DNA of 64,000 bases from contig VTPC01000852.1 in assembly GCA_011009095.1 (NCBI GenBank), positions 1-64,000 of the forward strand. Direction: 5' to 3'. This stretch comes from Ignelater luminosus. Lineage: Eukaryota > Arthropoda > Insecta > Coleoptera > Elateridae. Below are positions 38,481 to 49,679 of this stretch, in pieces. The notes below the pieces were generated by a model. The model did no database searches. It saw only the letters and a program-made list of their open reading frames with translations, and had not been told where the DNA came from. Position numbers and translations under genes: made by a program. Position 1 is the first letter of the stretch, and every line of letters begins with the position of its first letter.

Positions 38481-40334
38481 TATTTGTATGTTATTTTTTC
38501 AATTCAAAATAGTACCAAAATGCAAAAACAAATTGATATTTGAAACCGAAAAAAGCAACTGAAAAAGAAATGTATATGTATTATGTACTTAAAACAGTGT
38601 TTCTTCTTCTTTTTTTGAATATTCACGAGGCTCTGCGCTGATTTTCGCAAAGCACTAATATTTCAAAACAACTTTATCACATGAAGTAGCTGCAAGGCTG
38701 TCCTTGAAGTTTACTTCTTTTATAGAACTAGTCATAAAAGACACTTTTTCTATTATTTGATTTTACAAAAATTGTACCGGCATAATCAAGGAACGGTGGT
38801 GTAACTTAATTGTTACTGCGGCCTGCAAGGTTATGTTATGCTTTCCTCACCTGACTACTCATATTCAGTACGTATCTGTATGTTTCTCTCGGTTTCTCTT
38901 TGTCTCGTCTACTCAAGAGAGTTCTGGAGTTAGTTAGTCGTCATTTTGGTTATCCGCTGTCTGATTTATACTAAGTGTCTATGAATGATACTGTCTCTTT
39001 CAAATTGTGAAGTGTTGTGGTGGCTGCATTACCGACCGCATAATATTCATATCAAACGTCAAAGGACGTTATGTTGAAAATGAATTTTAATCCACGGCCT
39101 TTTATATAAGGTCAGTTATCACCGTTTCTACCATATACAAAGAAGATTCCAGGGTAGAGGGATAATTTACCAATCTGATGCTTACCGTGAGTTACAAGGC
39201 AACTAATATCGTTGCCTATTCTAGGGACGTGTAGTAATAACCGGTACAGATTCTACAAAGCAAATGAGAACACGCTACCGCTACGACAAGAAAGACAAAC
39301 TATCGGTATACCACTGCTTTTGCAAATACGCAAATCATGGTTTATTGCCCGCCGGAGGCGAGGGACCGAATTAGACCTCCTTCTGAGATCTCTTCGCCTG
39401 AGATTGGTTTGTTGTTGTCGTGAGATTTACGATGCAGATGCCATTCGAGTGTTGCTGTTCAATTGGCAGAGAATCATGAAGATATGGAAGAATAGTGATA
39501 TCGACTTCCTTGGCAGTGATGGTATGAGAACGACGCTGCAGGGCCGCCCTTGCTGAGGCCTCGCACCTTTGGAGAATAAAAATTAATTTTTTGTATGGAT
39601 ATGTTCCGAATAAATAAAACTTTTAATTTCTTCTTAATATTTAAAATAAACGAATTATGCTGTGTCTAAAAAAGCAGTGTGTTTCTTCTTTTTATATTTT
39701 AAGGGCTCCGCAAAAATGTTGTTGCCTTAGGCACCGCCAAAACTTTCAGCCTGCCCTATGCGTGGTGATGAAACTAATGAAGTATGACTAATATCACTTC
39801 GGCGTTCATAGCTGCCGATGTAGATGATGATCGTCGGCAAAACTGGAGTTGGGAACGGGGGAAAGCGCGTTGCTACTAAGGCCGATGTGTTAAGGCCCAC
39901 AGCAAGGCAACGCATATAATTTGGAAGCAGTACGGCAAATTGCGGATGAAGTGATATATGGGAAACCTTGTAAGGAGCAGTTAAAAAATAAAGAAAAAGC
40001 AAGTTTGCAGACGTTTTAAAGGCTTGTGCAAGCTATTTCATTCCATTATGTAGAACAAAATTCGGAAATATTGTGTATAGGTTGTAAATATGTAAATAGA
40101 AGATGTCGGGTGTGAATGCGTTGTGGCTATAAAAACTACAAAAAAAAATAATGGGGTCAAGGGATTACGTGTCCCAGGGTCAGGTTACGCGCAATACACT
40201 GCCTCTCTCTGACAAAGACCGCCTCGCAAGTGGCAAATAGTCACATCTTGCTCGAGGTGACCCTGCTTTTGCAAAATGCAGCGGATCTAGAGGAGTAAAC
40301 CTCGATAAAAAATCTCATCAAGAGTGTTTATGTT
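38481..40334. other. non-coding DNA, partly repeat-like
   Basis: The region 39140-40010 is richer in GC than the surroundings and holds overlapping frames of about 90-115 codons on both strands, but no recognisable domain. GGCTCCGCAAAAATGTTG with CCTTAGGCACC near 39697 recalls the dispersed repeat at 24657. It is probably repeat-derived. Confidence 0.45.
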
Positions 40335-40336
40335 TA

Positions 40337-41621
40337 CCAGGTGTATACCTATGAAATGAGACTTTTTTTTCAATTTTAAACGTTTATTAACAAAAAAATG
40401 GTTACAAATTTAATCTTCAAAATAATAGCCATCGCTAGCGACACATTTTACCCATCTCTCAGGCAATTTGTGAATGCCGCGCCAAACAAATTGGCCGTCT
40501 TTGGCCGCAAACCAATCATCGAGCCATTTTTTGGCTTCTTCGTGAGAATTGAAGCGCTGCTCGGAAAGTGCGTGGCCCATCGATGCAAACAAATGATAAT
40601 CGGAAGGCGCCAAGTCTGGTGAGTAAGCCGCATGCACCAGCGGTTCCCAATCGTACGTCTCCACCAATTCCCGGGTCGCTCTTGTTCGATGTGGTGGTGC
40701 ATTGTCATCAAGAAAAATTACTTTGTGACGCCGATCGGCATATTCTGGGCGTTTTCGGTGTATAGCGCTGTTCAAATCGGCCAATTGTCGTTGGTAGCGT
40801 GCACCGTCAACTGTTTCACCTGGTTTTAATAGCTCGTACCAAATCATACCATGCTGATCCCAGAAAACACACAGCATTGCCTTGCGGCCGAAGCGATTTG
40901 GTTTGGCCGTTGATTTTGGCTTGTGGCCGGGCGGACCATACGATCGTTTACGCTTGGGATTGGAGAAATACACCCATTTTTCATCACCCGTAACGATTCG
41001 ATGCAAAAAAGACTTCCTTTTGAACCAGGAGAGCAGCATTTCACAAGTGGTTTTTCGGTTCTCTTGCTGCCTTTCAGTCAGTTCATGCGGCACCCATCTT
41101 CCGACCTTTAAAATCATGCCCATGTCTTTCAAACGTTTGCAAATGGTTTTTTGGGTCACTCCCAACTGCTCTACCATCATTTCTTGCGTTTGACCATCAT
41201 CTTCATTCAACAATGCTTGCAATTCGGTGTTCTCAAACTTTTTCGGTGGCCGGCCACGTTCCTCGTTCTCCACGCTAAAATCACCACTTCGGAATTTTTC
41301 AAACCACCTGAAGCACTGTGCTCTGCTTAGAGCATGTCCACCGTAAGCTTCTATAAGCATTTGATGAGCTTGAGAAGCGTTTTTCTTCAATTGATAACAG
41401 AAAATCAACGATGTCCGCAAATCGTAGTTTGAAGGCACGAAATTCGACATTTTTAAGAGCGAAAAAAATGCGTTGTTGTATGAAACATCACAAACAATGA
41501 ATTGAATATTGTTGACAGATGACAGACGAAAAAAATAAGACATTAGGGACAGTTTAAAAATACTCCTAGCGACATCTGTGGTCTGATAGCTGAAAGTCTT
41601 ATTTCATAGGTATACACCTGG
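40337..41621 (-). mobile_element. mariner element 2 (mauritiana/mellifera type), apparently intact
   Basis: This 1285-bp mariner is flanked by TA at 40335-40336 and 41622-41623. Its 28-bp terminal inverted repeats (40337-40364 and 41594-41621) begin CCAGGTGTATACC and differ at one position. The CCAGGTGTA start is that of the Mos1-like group of mariners, in line with the transposase. Nothing in the termini or the coding region is visibly broken, which makes it the best-preserved element in the window. Confidence 0.96.
40410..41450 (-). CDS. mariner transposase, complete open frame (346 aa)
   Basis: This is a cut-and-paste DNA transposase acting in the nucleus on its own CCAGGTGTA termini and inserting at TA. 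The start is taken at 41450 (MSNFVPSNYDLRT), the usual N-terminus of the Mos1/mellifera group; the frame runs 31 codons further upstream, but that part is not family-like. Two N-terminal helix-turn-helix regions (about residues 10-110) precede WVPHELTERQ. The catalytic aspartates are in VTGDEKW, FLDDNAPPH and YSPDLAPSDYHLF, with 34 residues between the last two, as in all mariners. No stop, frameshift or missing motif is visible, and the length equals that of active family members. The residue before the second catalytic Asp is Asp rather than the His I recall in Mos1; whether that matters is unknown. Activity is plausible but unproven. Confidence 0.95.
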   Translation of the reverse strand: MSNFVPSNYDLRTSLIFCYQLKKNASQAHQMLIEAYGGHALSRAQCFRWFEKFRSGDFSVENEERGRPPKKFENTELQALLNEDDGQTQEMMVEQLGVTQKTICKRLKDMGMILKVGRWVPHELTERQQENRKTTCEMLLSWFKRKSFLHRIVTGDEKWVYFSNPKRKRSYGPPGHKPKSTAKPNRFGRKAMLCVFWDQHGMIWYELLKPGETVDGARYQRQLADLNSAIHRKRPEYADRRHKVIFLDDNAPPHRTRATRELVETYDWEPLVHAAYSPDLAPSDYHLFASMGHALSEQRFNSHEEAKKWLDDWFAAKDGQFVWRGIHKLPERWVKCVASDGYYFED

Positions 41622-41623
41622 TA

Positions 41624-42640
41624 TAAGAAGCCCAATTAATTCATCTTGAAAGTTTTATTGTGCATTCCAAGGTAATTCAGGTATGTACTTAGCAGCTTTA
41701 TGCTGCATTTTATTGATTGAAACATAGATTAAGCAACTAACTACTATTTTCTATTCTAACAGTATTATTCACGCACTCACATATTTAATATTTCCAAACA
41801 AGTATACGTTGCTAACGTTCTTATAGACTGACATATGCAAATATTTGTTTAGAAAAGGTTTAGTTTTTTGTAGAATTATTATTGCTAAATTGCTACTAAA
41901 TCTAGAACCCAACATAGAGAAAAGAATGAAAATATATTTTGTCAATGTAACAAATATTACTATGTTATTTATAGAAGATACTAGAAACTAGACTAATAAC
42001 AACATCAATACTCATGTTACATAAAATTAATACTTATCGAAATATTCTAATTTACGTATTATTTTAATACTGCAACAAGTTTGCATTTTCAATTCTTCAG
42101 TTCTATCTTACATGAACGAATCACAGTTACAACAATCTCAAACTGTTTAAAATAAGGTTGTGAGTATAATCTTAGGCTGTAATAAATTAACTTCTGTAAA
42201 ATATACCTAAAGAAATAAAAATTTGTCGCAAAACATCTGTAATATTAGATTTAAGGCAAAACTTTGTAAAATAAATTTTTTTATATCTTCCTTGAGCTTC
42301 GAATGCATAACAAAGATCCACAGCAATATATGCCTATACATTATAGTTAAACAAAATGGGAGTTATAAGGAAGCTATTTTTATAGAATGGTTTGATAAAT
42401 ACATTTTGGGCCTTAAATCGCCGATTAATAGCACTTAGCTCACTAGTTGAGCAACGATTTGTTTGCATTGAGACGCCGAGCTACGTCTTAGCTATAGAGT
42501 TTAATCGTTTATTTACTGGTTTCTAGCAAATGCTAAACTCAAGAAATTAAATTAGTTGACATAGTTATATGAATTCGTTTGTTCTGCTTACAACTTGAAT
42601 TCAAGGGAATATTACAAGGATTATTTTACGTATCGAATTG
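41624..42640. other. AT-rich non-coding DNA
   Basis: There is no recognisable gene or repeat between mariner elements 2 and 3. Confidence 0.6.
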
Positions 42641-42642
42641 TA

Positions 42643-43887
42643 CGAGGGTGGTCTGAAAAGTTTCCGACCTAACAAAGATACAAGACATTTTTTCTGAAAA
42701 TTTTTTTATTTTTCAACATAGTCTCCTTGTAACTCTACACACTTCTCCCAGCGATGCTCCCATCTCTGTAACCCGTCCAAATAGTACTCAGCATTTTTCT
42801 CTGCAAAATAATTGTTCACGAAGGTGATTGCCTCTTCATTTGACGAAAATCTTTGTCCTCCGAGCGCAATTTTTAGATGAGGGAACAAAAAGAAGTCGCT
42901 TGGGGCTAGATATAGTGAGTAAGGCGGATGGTCAAGCAGTTCAAACCGTAATTCGTGGATTTTCGCCATGGCAACCGCTGAGGTGTGAGACGGTGCGTTG
43001 TCTTGGTGAAACAGGATTTTCTTTTTCTGCAAATGTGGCCGTTTTTCCGCAAGTTCTGCCTTCAGCTTGTCAAGTAATGATGCATAGTATGCTCCTGTAA
43101 TGGTTTTTCCTTTTTGAAGATAATCGATTAAAATAACTCCATGACTATCCCAAAAAACAGTCGCCATCACTTTCCGAGCCGAAAAAACAGTTTTTGCGTT
43201 TTTTGGAGCCGGTTCCCCCTTTGCAGTCCACTGTTTGGACTGTATTTTTGTTTCGGGCGTATAATGGTGTATCCAAGTTTCATCTACAGTAAACTGCGCC
43301 AAAAGAGCGTTGGAAATATTCATTCGAACACGTTTTTGGTCTAACGTGAGCAAACGCGGCACCCAACGCGCGGACAGCTTTCTCATGCCTAAATGTTGAT
43401 TTAATATGTGACAAACACGTTCTTTTGACATGTTCATAACCTCTGCTATCTCTCTCGCTTTAATTCGGCGGTCGTCTAGCACCATTTGGTGAACTTTGGC
43501 GATGTTTTCGTCGGTAGTTGCAGTTTTTGGACGTCCCGAACGTTCATCGTCTCCCAAGCTCTTACGGCCACGTTTAAATTTAGCAGCCCAAAATTTCACT
43601 GTGGTAAATGATGGTGCAGAGTCCCCATACACAGAATCTAACTCATCTTTTATTTGCGAAGGCGTATTGCCTTTCAAAAACAAATATTTAATGACAGCTC
43701 GATACTCGATTTTGTCCATTTTCACAAAAAAACCCACTCAAACGACTGTTACATAAAAACTGCGCGTCCAAAATGGCTGAAACTTTGGTGAGTAACTGTC
43801 AACAGATGAACAACGAAATTCAGTAGCTTTTATTTACGAGTGCTGCCATCTTCACGTTGAGGTCGGAAACTTTTCAGACCACCCTCG
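42643..43887 (-). mobile_element. mariner element 3, internally deleted transposase
   Basis: This 1245-bp element is flanked by TA at 42641-42642 and 43888-43889. The two 28-bp terminal inverted repeats (42643-42670 and 43860-43887) begin CGAGGGTGGTCTGAAAAG and are identical. The terminal CGAGGG is shared with element 1, and the proteins are clearly related (both with VDETWIHHYTP), so the two belong to neighbouring lineages. The perfect termini suggest a young insertion. Confidence 0.96.
42706..43719 (-). CDS. mariner transposase with in-frame deletion (337 aa)
   Basis: The start is set at 43719 (MDKIEYRAVIKYLFLKG) because this matches the N-terminus of element 1; six codons upstream are also open. 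Helix-turn-helix region, WVPRLLT, the catalytic aspartates in VDETWIHHYTP, LFHQDNAPSHT and APSDFFLF, and the C-terminal WEKCVELQGDYVEK are all present, with 34 residues between aspartates two and three. Two lesions show against element 1: about twelve residues are missing just before the first catalytic aspartate (the frame goes from LLAQF straight to TVDETW), and the conserved YSPDLAPSD reads YSLYLAPSD. The frame is open but these changes probably make the protein inactive. Confidence 0.92.
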   Translation of the reverse strand: MDKIEYRAVIKYLFLKGNTPSQIKDELDSVYGDSAPSFTTVKFWAAKFKRGRKSLGDDERSGRPKTATTDENIAKVHQMVLDDRRIKAREIAEVMNMSKERVCHILNQHLGMRKLSARWVPRLLTLDQKRVRMNISNALLAQFTVDETWIHHYTPETKIQSKQWTAKGEPAPKNAKTVFSARKVMATVFWDSHGVILIDYLQKGKTITGAYYASLLDKLKAELAEKRPHLQKKKILFHQDNAPSHTSAVAMAKIHELRFELLDHPPYSLYLAPSDFFLFPHLKIALGGQRFSSNEEAITFVNNYFAEKNAEYYLDGLQRWEHRWEKCVELQGDYVEK

Positions 43888-43889
43888 TA

Positions 43890-46800
43890 TGCCATTCTTC
43901 TTTTTGGTTACAGTATATTATTGTTAATCTGTATTTTGGCGTTTAGATGTTTTATTTGAAGTAACCGCTAGAAATCTGCTAGCCTTTTGAGACCTTCATT
44001 TAGAGCATGGGACTCCTTGTGTTCATTTGCCAGAAAAAGCTTAACATTAAAGAAAGTCTCAATATATCGGGTATTTCGTTCAATTTCACTTATTTTAAGT
44101 ATAAAGAAAGCATTAATGAATTCTATAAGTTTACTATTTAGAAACAAACGATTTTGACTCATTTCCCTACTTTGTCATTTAAAAGTAAACTAACCACGAA
44201 TTATACCGCCGATTCACTCTCTCTCCGATCTCAGTTGATTGTATTTAATGGTGAGTTTCCACCCCTGGATTACTAATTTCCGTTTATCACGTAACGTGGA
44301 AAAAAACTAGTTTGAAGAGCAAAGATTGATTTTACCTTATGACTTATCCAAGGTTTTGATTAAGACAAGGACCGTGCAAGTCTAGACTCGTCAAAAGAAG
44401 TTATGTAATTTAAACAAATTATGTTTTCTAGACAACATTCATCAGTTAAGAGTTATCTATGGAGTTCATAATACTAAAAACCCTAAATGTAGTGACAAAA
44501 TCAAAAAGTAAACAAAATTATATTTTAGTACGGCACTGGAAGTTGCAATTGGATAGGTTTCCTAAAAAAGGATCTTAAATATTTATAATTTGCAGTGTTT
44601 TAAACTGGTAACAAAAAATTCTTATAACAAACTTAGGTTGTTATATATAACTTCAAATCTTAATATGCTCTTTATTTAAATTAAGTTTTTCTGCGGTGCT
44701 TTCTTATTTTATTTTCTTTTCATTTAGTTAAGAACGAGCTATTAATTTTACTAAACTACACAAAGGTTGTAAAGTGAAAACGATAACATCTTTTAACGGT
44801 CTTCAGTTAAACTAGAATTAATTTTAAATATTAATAATATACCTGTCATAACCAAGAATAGAGAATTTTCCAATTCATACTTCACTGCGCTCAAATTATC
44901 TTTGCTAGAATCTGTTACTGTTATCATTCGTTTTCATACCGCGCAACACTTCACAGAAGGAAATAAAATATTATAGAAGTTTATGGGATATTATGTATGG
45001 GGTTACAATCATCTAACCACTTTAACCAATAAATTTAGTTTTCCATAAATATTCTTTGGTTAACTTATGTAATGGTGTCGTCAATATTTAAAGTGCTGTC
45101 GTGTCGAGGTTCACTGAATACAATGGATAAGAATCTGAAAATGTTATAACCATAAATTCTTCTGAAGATTACAGCAAACGTGCGTATAAGCTAGCAATAG
45201 TAAGAAACGACATTCTGTATAATTTAAGTAAGAAGATTGTCCTGTAAATATGATAATCTCTACGCATATTATTAAGTTGAATTAAATTATTTTTGTCGTT
45301 CCAGCTTATGTTTATTTTCTTAAAAATATTGTACCTACCATTTTCAAACAGATTTAAATACTGGATAAATATATTTTAAATTGTCAAAAACATTTAGATA
45401 AACACTGTGTATATTTTATATTGTATAATTAAGTTAAAGTTACTGCCAAAGCTTATCTTTCTCTTAATTGCCAATTTAAAATGTGAAGAAATGTTGAATT
45501 TATTAGGAGTACTATGTATTAAACAAGTAATCTTCGTATCAATAGAAGAGGATGTTTTAAAAGAATATACTGTTGAGGATTTTAAAGATATAAATTTACC
45601 TAACTGTTTCAGAAAAACATACACGTCGTAGCCTTTGGTGTAATCTACCACTTTATGAAGTATGTAACATTGAGTGCAAGTGTGTAGCTTCTTGTATGTA
45701 CATCTGAATTTGCGATCACAATTTCATTTTATTGTATAGTTGATTGTACCCTTTACGGTTTTAGATTTAAAAGTACGATTAAAAATAGGTGCACAGACAG
45801 TAAACAGAAATTACGGTGCTTCTTGTAGCATAATATTATTATCTGCGAAACAGAAGTTGAACCTTTGCAGCAAACTGTTACCGGTATCAATTTCTTACAT
45901 GAATTAGAAACCTGAGATAGATAGTAAAGACTTATACTTATCGATTGCTTTCTTGTAAATCACATGTTTTTGATAATGGCAAAAGGATTTTTCTAATGTT
46001 AGATCAAAGACTGATTTGGTTCTTTTCTCAAATGATGAAATCGAAGAGACTAGTTTTTTCATAGATTCCTTGGTCTTGCTTTACATTTGTCCAATCTTCA
46101 TTTTAAAATTGTTTAACTCAAGCTTAAGTTTTAAGGTTGCAAAATTCTAGTCATCAGGATTTTGCAGGTTTTTCTTTCTAGAACACAGTTAAGTAGTACT
46201 CGCCGATTTTTTGAATTTTACGCATCTTTTAATCTATTTGCCTAAAAACAGATTGTTGCGCATTTCAGACGCACACTGGAGGAATCCTTCAAAATTCGGA
46301 TGACTTCCCGGCTTTACAACCCTTGCAGCGCAGATCTAGTTTGCAAATTAAGAAATACAAAAGTTGCTTACCTATGAATAATAACCTTGAAAATAAGCCG
46401 CTGCCTGGAAAGCGCATAGAAGAATGATCGAAATGTGCCCACTATTGAAGGCGAAGAAGATCTGGAGCCTGCCTCGTTTGATAACTGAGTACCAGATAGA
46501 TCGAAAGCTGCCGCCAGGAAAGAATTAGGTGGAACATAAAATTAAATACCCATGTAATGCGTGTCAACGAGTGTCGCGTTGAAGCTCTTCCCGAGTGAAG
46601 ATTTTCCACGCAAAATTTGAAAGAATGCATCAAAAATCACATCATACGGAATAAAACATTGTCATCATCAAGAAAAGATATTTTTCATCCGTAGAACTTG
46701 CTGAAGTTTATCGTAAAATCAAAAATATTCTTACCCGTGAGGAAATACAAACAGAAATAAAAGATGCTTTCCAATATCAAGAAGATCGACCATCACCTCT

Positions 46801-47085
46801 GGCCGCTTCAAGTGAGATGACACGTGAAATCAAAGTATAAGCTATTTATTAGTACTTTAAGTTTTTATAAAAGTACCATTCAACGCTATTTATTTAAACA
46901 AGACACTGCGACATAAACAAAAAATGTTGGATGGATATCTGAAAGAAAAAGACAACATGCCTGCTGCAATTAAACCAGCAAAACATTAAAATTTATCAAC
47001 CAAGAGCTAAATAAACAAACTTAATAACCATAAGACAGTTAAGATCGACGAGAATACTTCTACTACTTATCAGAAAAGACTATCT
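43890..47085. other. AT-rich non-coding DNA, repeat-derived at the right end
   Basis: There is no recognisable gene. From about 46260 on the composition becomes less AT-rich and may be the upstream, unreadable part of the LINE remnant that follows. Confidence 0.5.
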
Positions 47086-47089
47086 GCAA

Positions 47090-47484
47090 TCTCAGATGGA
47101 AGGATTTCTGTTTGCAATACAAGAAGATATCAGTACCCCCGTAAAACTATTGAACACATTACCACTAGGTGTGAACTACTGGCAGCCAATATCTACTTGC
47201 AAAGATATAATCGGCTGGCAAAAGTCATCCATCGTCAAATAGCTCTGCAACACCTACCTCCTTGTTACAAAGACTTACTTATAGATATTGTTGTCCTTTT
47301 AACATCCAACGCTGTTAAGACTGAACGCCAGAAAATAACCAAATATCAAGCTCTGGCAATTAAACTCAACAGGATACGGACGGTAGCAGACGTTACAATA
47401 ATATCGGTCGTAGTCTCAGTAGAACAAGCCATTATCCACCATTATCTCAATAAACTAATATGCTACTGCAAGAGCCATTTATGA
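47090..47484 (+). pseudogene. LINE ORF2 C-terminal remnant
   Basis: Near 47093 the frame reads QMEGFLFAIQEDIS, and after a frameshift (from 47152) EHITTRCELLAANIYLQRYN and then LAKVIHRQIALQH. These correspond to the TEGFLFAIQDQ and IEHITxGCxxLA...RHNxVAKIIH blocks at the end of one widespread animal LINE ORF2 type. A weaker LIDIVVLLTSNAVKTER (about 47278) corresponds to the LIDIAVPNTHN block that follows. The usual cysteine-containing stretch between the first two blocks is deleted. It is clearly dead. The family resemblance is from memory of such proteins. Confidence 0.65.
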
Positions 47485-48710
47485 AAAGTAGACGGCACAG
47501 CTAGCGGACCAGCCCCGCATCCTACCAAGACATTCGTTTGATGGGTGAAGACCTGGCAGTAAGTATAAGACGTCGTCTCTCCCACGATGCTGGGGAACCC
47601 ATGAGAATGGAGATAAATAGTAATACAAAAATAAATGTCATTGCCTGGAAAGCGCCAAAGCAAGTCTAGTGTGAGTGCTGGACCTTCAGTGAGGTGAACA
47701 CCGACCCTATGGTGTTGATGTTGAAGAGGCGGATACACAGGATTCAACAAGCTACAGCCCCAATTAACGAGAAAAATCTGCAAAGTGGCGGAGATGGACA
47801 AATTGAGAAATGAACATGAAATCATCCGCATATATTACTCAGTGACAAAAGGATAGATAAAGCCCAATGAACTCTAAGAGAAATATCCAAACTTAAAATT
47901 CTTAAACTAATTTGTAATCGATTGAAAAAAAGCAATATAAAGAGTACCTAACTCTAACTGAGATAAATGACATCCTTGCTGAAATCTTGAAGAAAGATCT
48001 CATAATATCGAAACAGCTAGAAAACTCTAAAAAGATCAAAAATTTTGAAGACACATAGAAGATTGCTAAATTGGTAATGTTCAGCCAGAAGGTGGCACAG
48101 AATGGTATCAAATTAAAGTTAAGTTTAAAAATTGTATAGAATTACTGAGTGACTGACTCTTTTTAAAGACCGAGTAATCCAATGGTACGTGTCACATTAT
48201 GAAATACATTAATAAGTCTGGAAAGATTCCTTCGGGGTGTAGACGATCTAAATACCCTACACATTGCAGTGTAGGTAGCAGCAGCCACTGCCGTAGAAGT
48301 GAATGGACAAACCATCAAAAAGACGAGAGCGCTCAATAAAGATACCAATAAAACAAATTGATACATTGTGCATCAATATTCATCCTATTTCCTTATACTT
48401 AAATTGCAGTAAATCTACTAAGATACAGAGAAAGGTGCAAGCTATTTCTAGAAGATTGATCAAAGGGATTGTCACTTTTACCAACAATTAATCACATACA
48501 GGAGCACACTAAGACAGGTAGCAAAAGGAAAAGGAACTAGGCTAAGGGGTGAAAGAAAATCACAAATCGTAAAGAACAGAATATTTTGTACCAAAAAAAG
48601 TCAGAAAACCTTTTATAGAATTATAGAACACCTCCCCTAATGAAACAATCTAAAGATATACAGGGTTTATAAATGTACTAGAAAGGTAATTGGTCAAGCT
48701 TTGTTTTATA
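47485..48710. other. repeat-like non-coding DNA
   Basis: The composition is less AT-rich than the average of the window, with overlapping short frames on both strands and no identifiable domain. It may include more of the LINE or another repeat. Confidence 0.4.
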
Positions 48711-48713
48711 CAG

Positions 48714-48960
48714 GGTGTGCCGAAGCAACACGGACAACGCTTAAACACCGATTCTGGGGAACAAATGACGATAATTCATCGAAAACAAGTTATTTTTGAG
48801 TAAGATGTCAAAGTCAACACAATGCTTTCTTAATTTTTTAACTGCGTCTCACTAAATCTATTGATCGTAATGAAATTTGGTTATGTTGGCTTGTGGAGTT
48901 AAGATGATCTTTTTCCTGAAATATCTACAAAATGGTGTGATTGCACTGCTGTACGTCTTC
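48714..48960 (+). mobile_element. possible truncated terminus of a CAGGGTG-type DNA transposon
   Basis: TACAGGGTGTGCCGAAGC at 48713 looks like the TA-plus-CAGGGTG end seen in the foldback element at 49680. No matching inverted end was found downstream, so at most one end is present. Chance or a solitary terminus are both possible. Confidence 0.3.
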
Positions 48961-49677
48961 GCTCAAGAACTGAAATTCATATGATAGTAGATGCCATAGA
49001 GCGAAAACCATGCAAACATTTCATTTTAATATTGCACGTTGTTTCTGAGTAGTACGTAGACAAACAGTAAATCATAAATGTTGATATTGCAGAATCTAAG
49101 AAAACATCAATCCGTTTGAAATCAGTGCATCTTACGAAAAAACACAAAAAGCAACTAATTTTCTTTCCGGCGGCTTAACATAAATAATTTCTTAAATATG
49201 GTATACGGTATTCAGATTTTTTATTTCGTTAATTTAAATTGAATGTCTTCTTCAGCTAGATAACTGTTTGCATAATATTTATTACTCGCTAGATTGCTGA
49301 TTTATGCAATTTGTATGTATACCTACTACTCAAAAGTAATGTTGAACTATAATATTAAGTTCGAAGACAAGCCCTTAATAATAATTATAAATTACAGCAT
49401 TAGATTATTATTAATGCAAATATAGACCGTCATTAATTTTCTCTTTTAAACTTTAATGACAATTTATTACAAATAGTACTATGCTACACTTATTATTATT
49501 ACTTATTATAGACGAAAAAGTCCGTCTGTAATGCATCTAGCCGCACTCTGTTATTTACTTATAAATCACCTCTACGTTGAATAAGAGAAAAATGTCTCTA
49601 TAAATTCAAATAAAAAAGAAATGCAGAAGCTGCGAATAAATAGAGTTAAATGTTACGTATTTCTCAATCATTGTTTA
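48961..49677. other. AT-rich non-coding DNA
   Basis: Nothing supportable was seen between the two CAGGGTG ends. Confidence 0.55.
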
Positions 49678-49679
49678 TA

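Noticed and set aside
39212..40002. Overlapping frames of 114 (+) and 91 (-) codons
   Set aside because: No motif on either strand; arginine- and leucine-rich translation looks like a reverse shadow of a repeat.
40568..41193. Several plus-strand frames of 60-100 codons
   Set aside because: Shadows of the intact mariner transposase on the minus strand.
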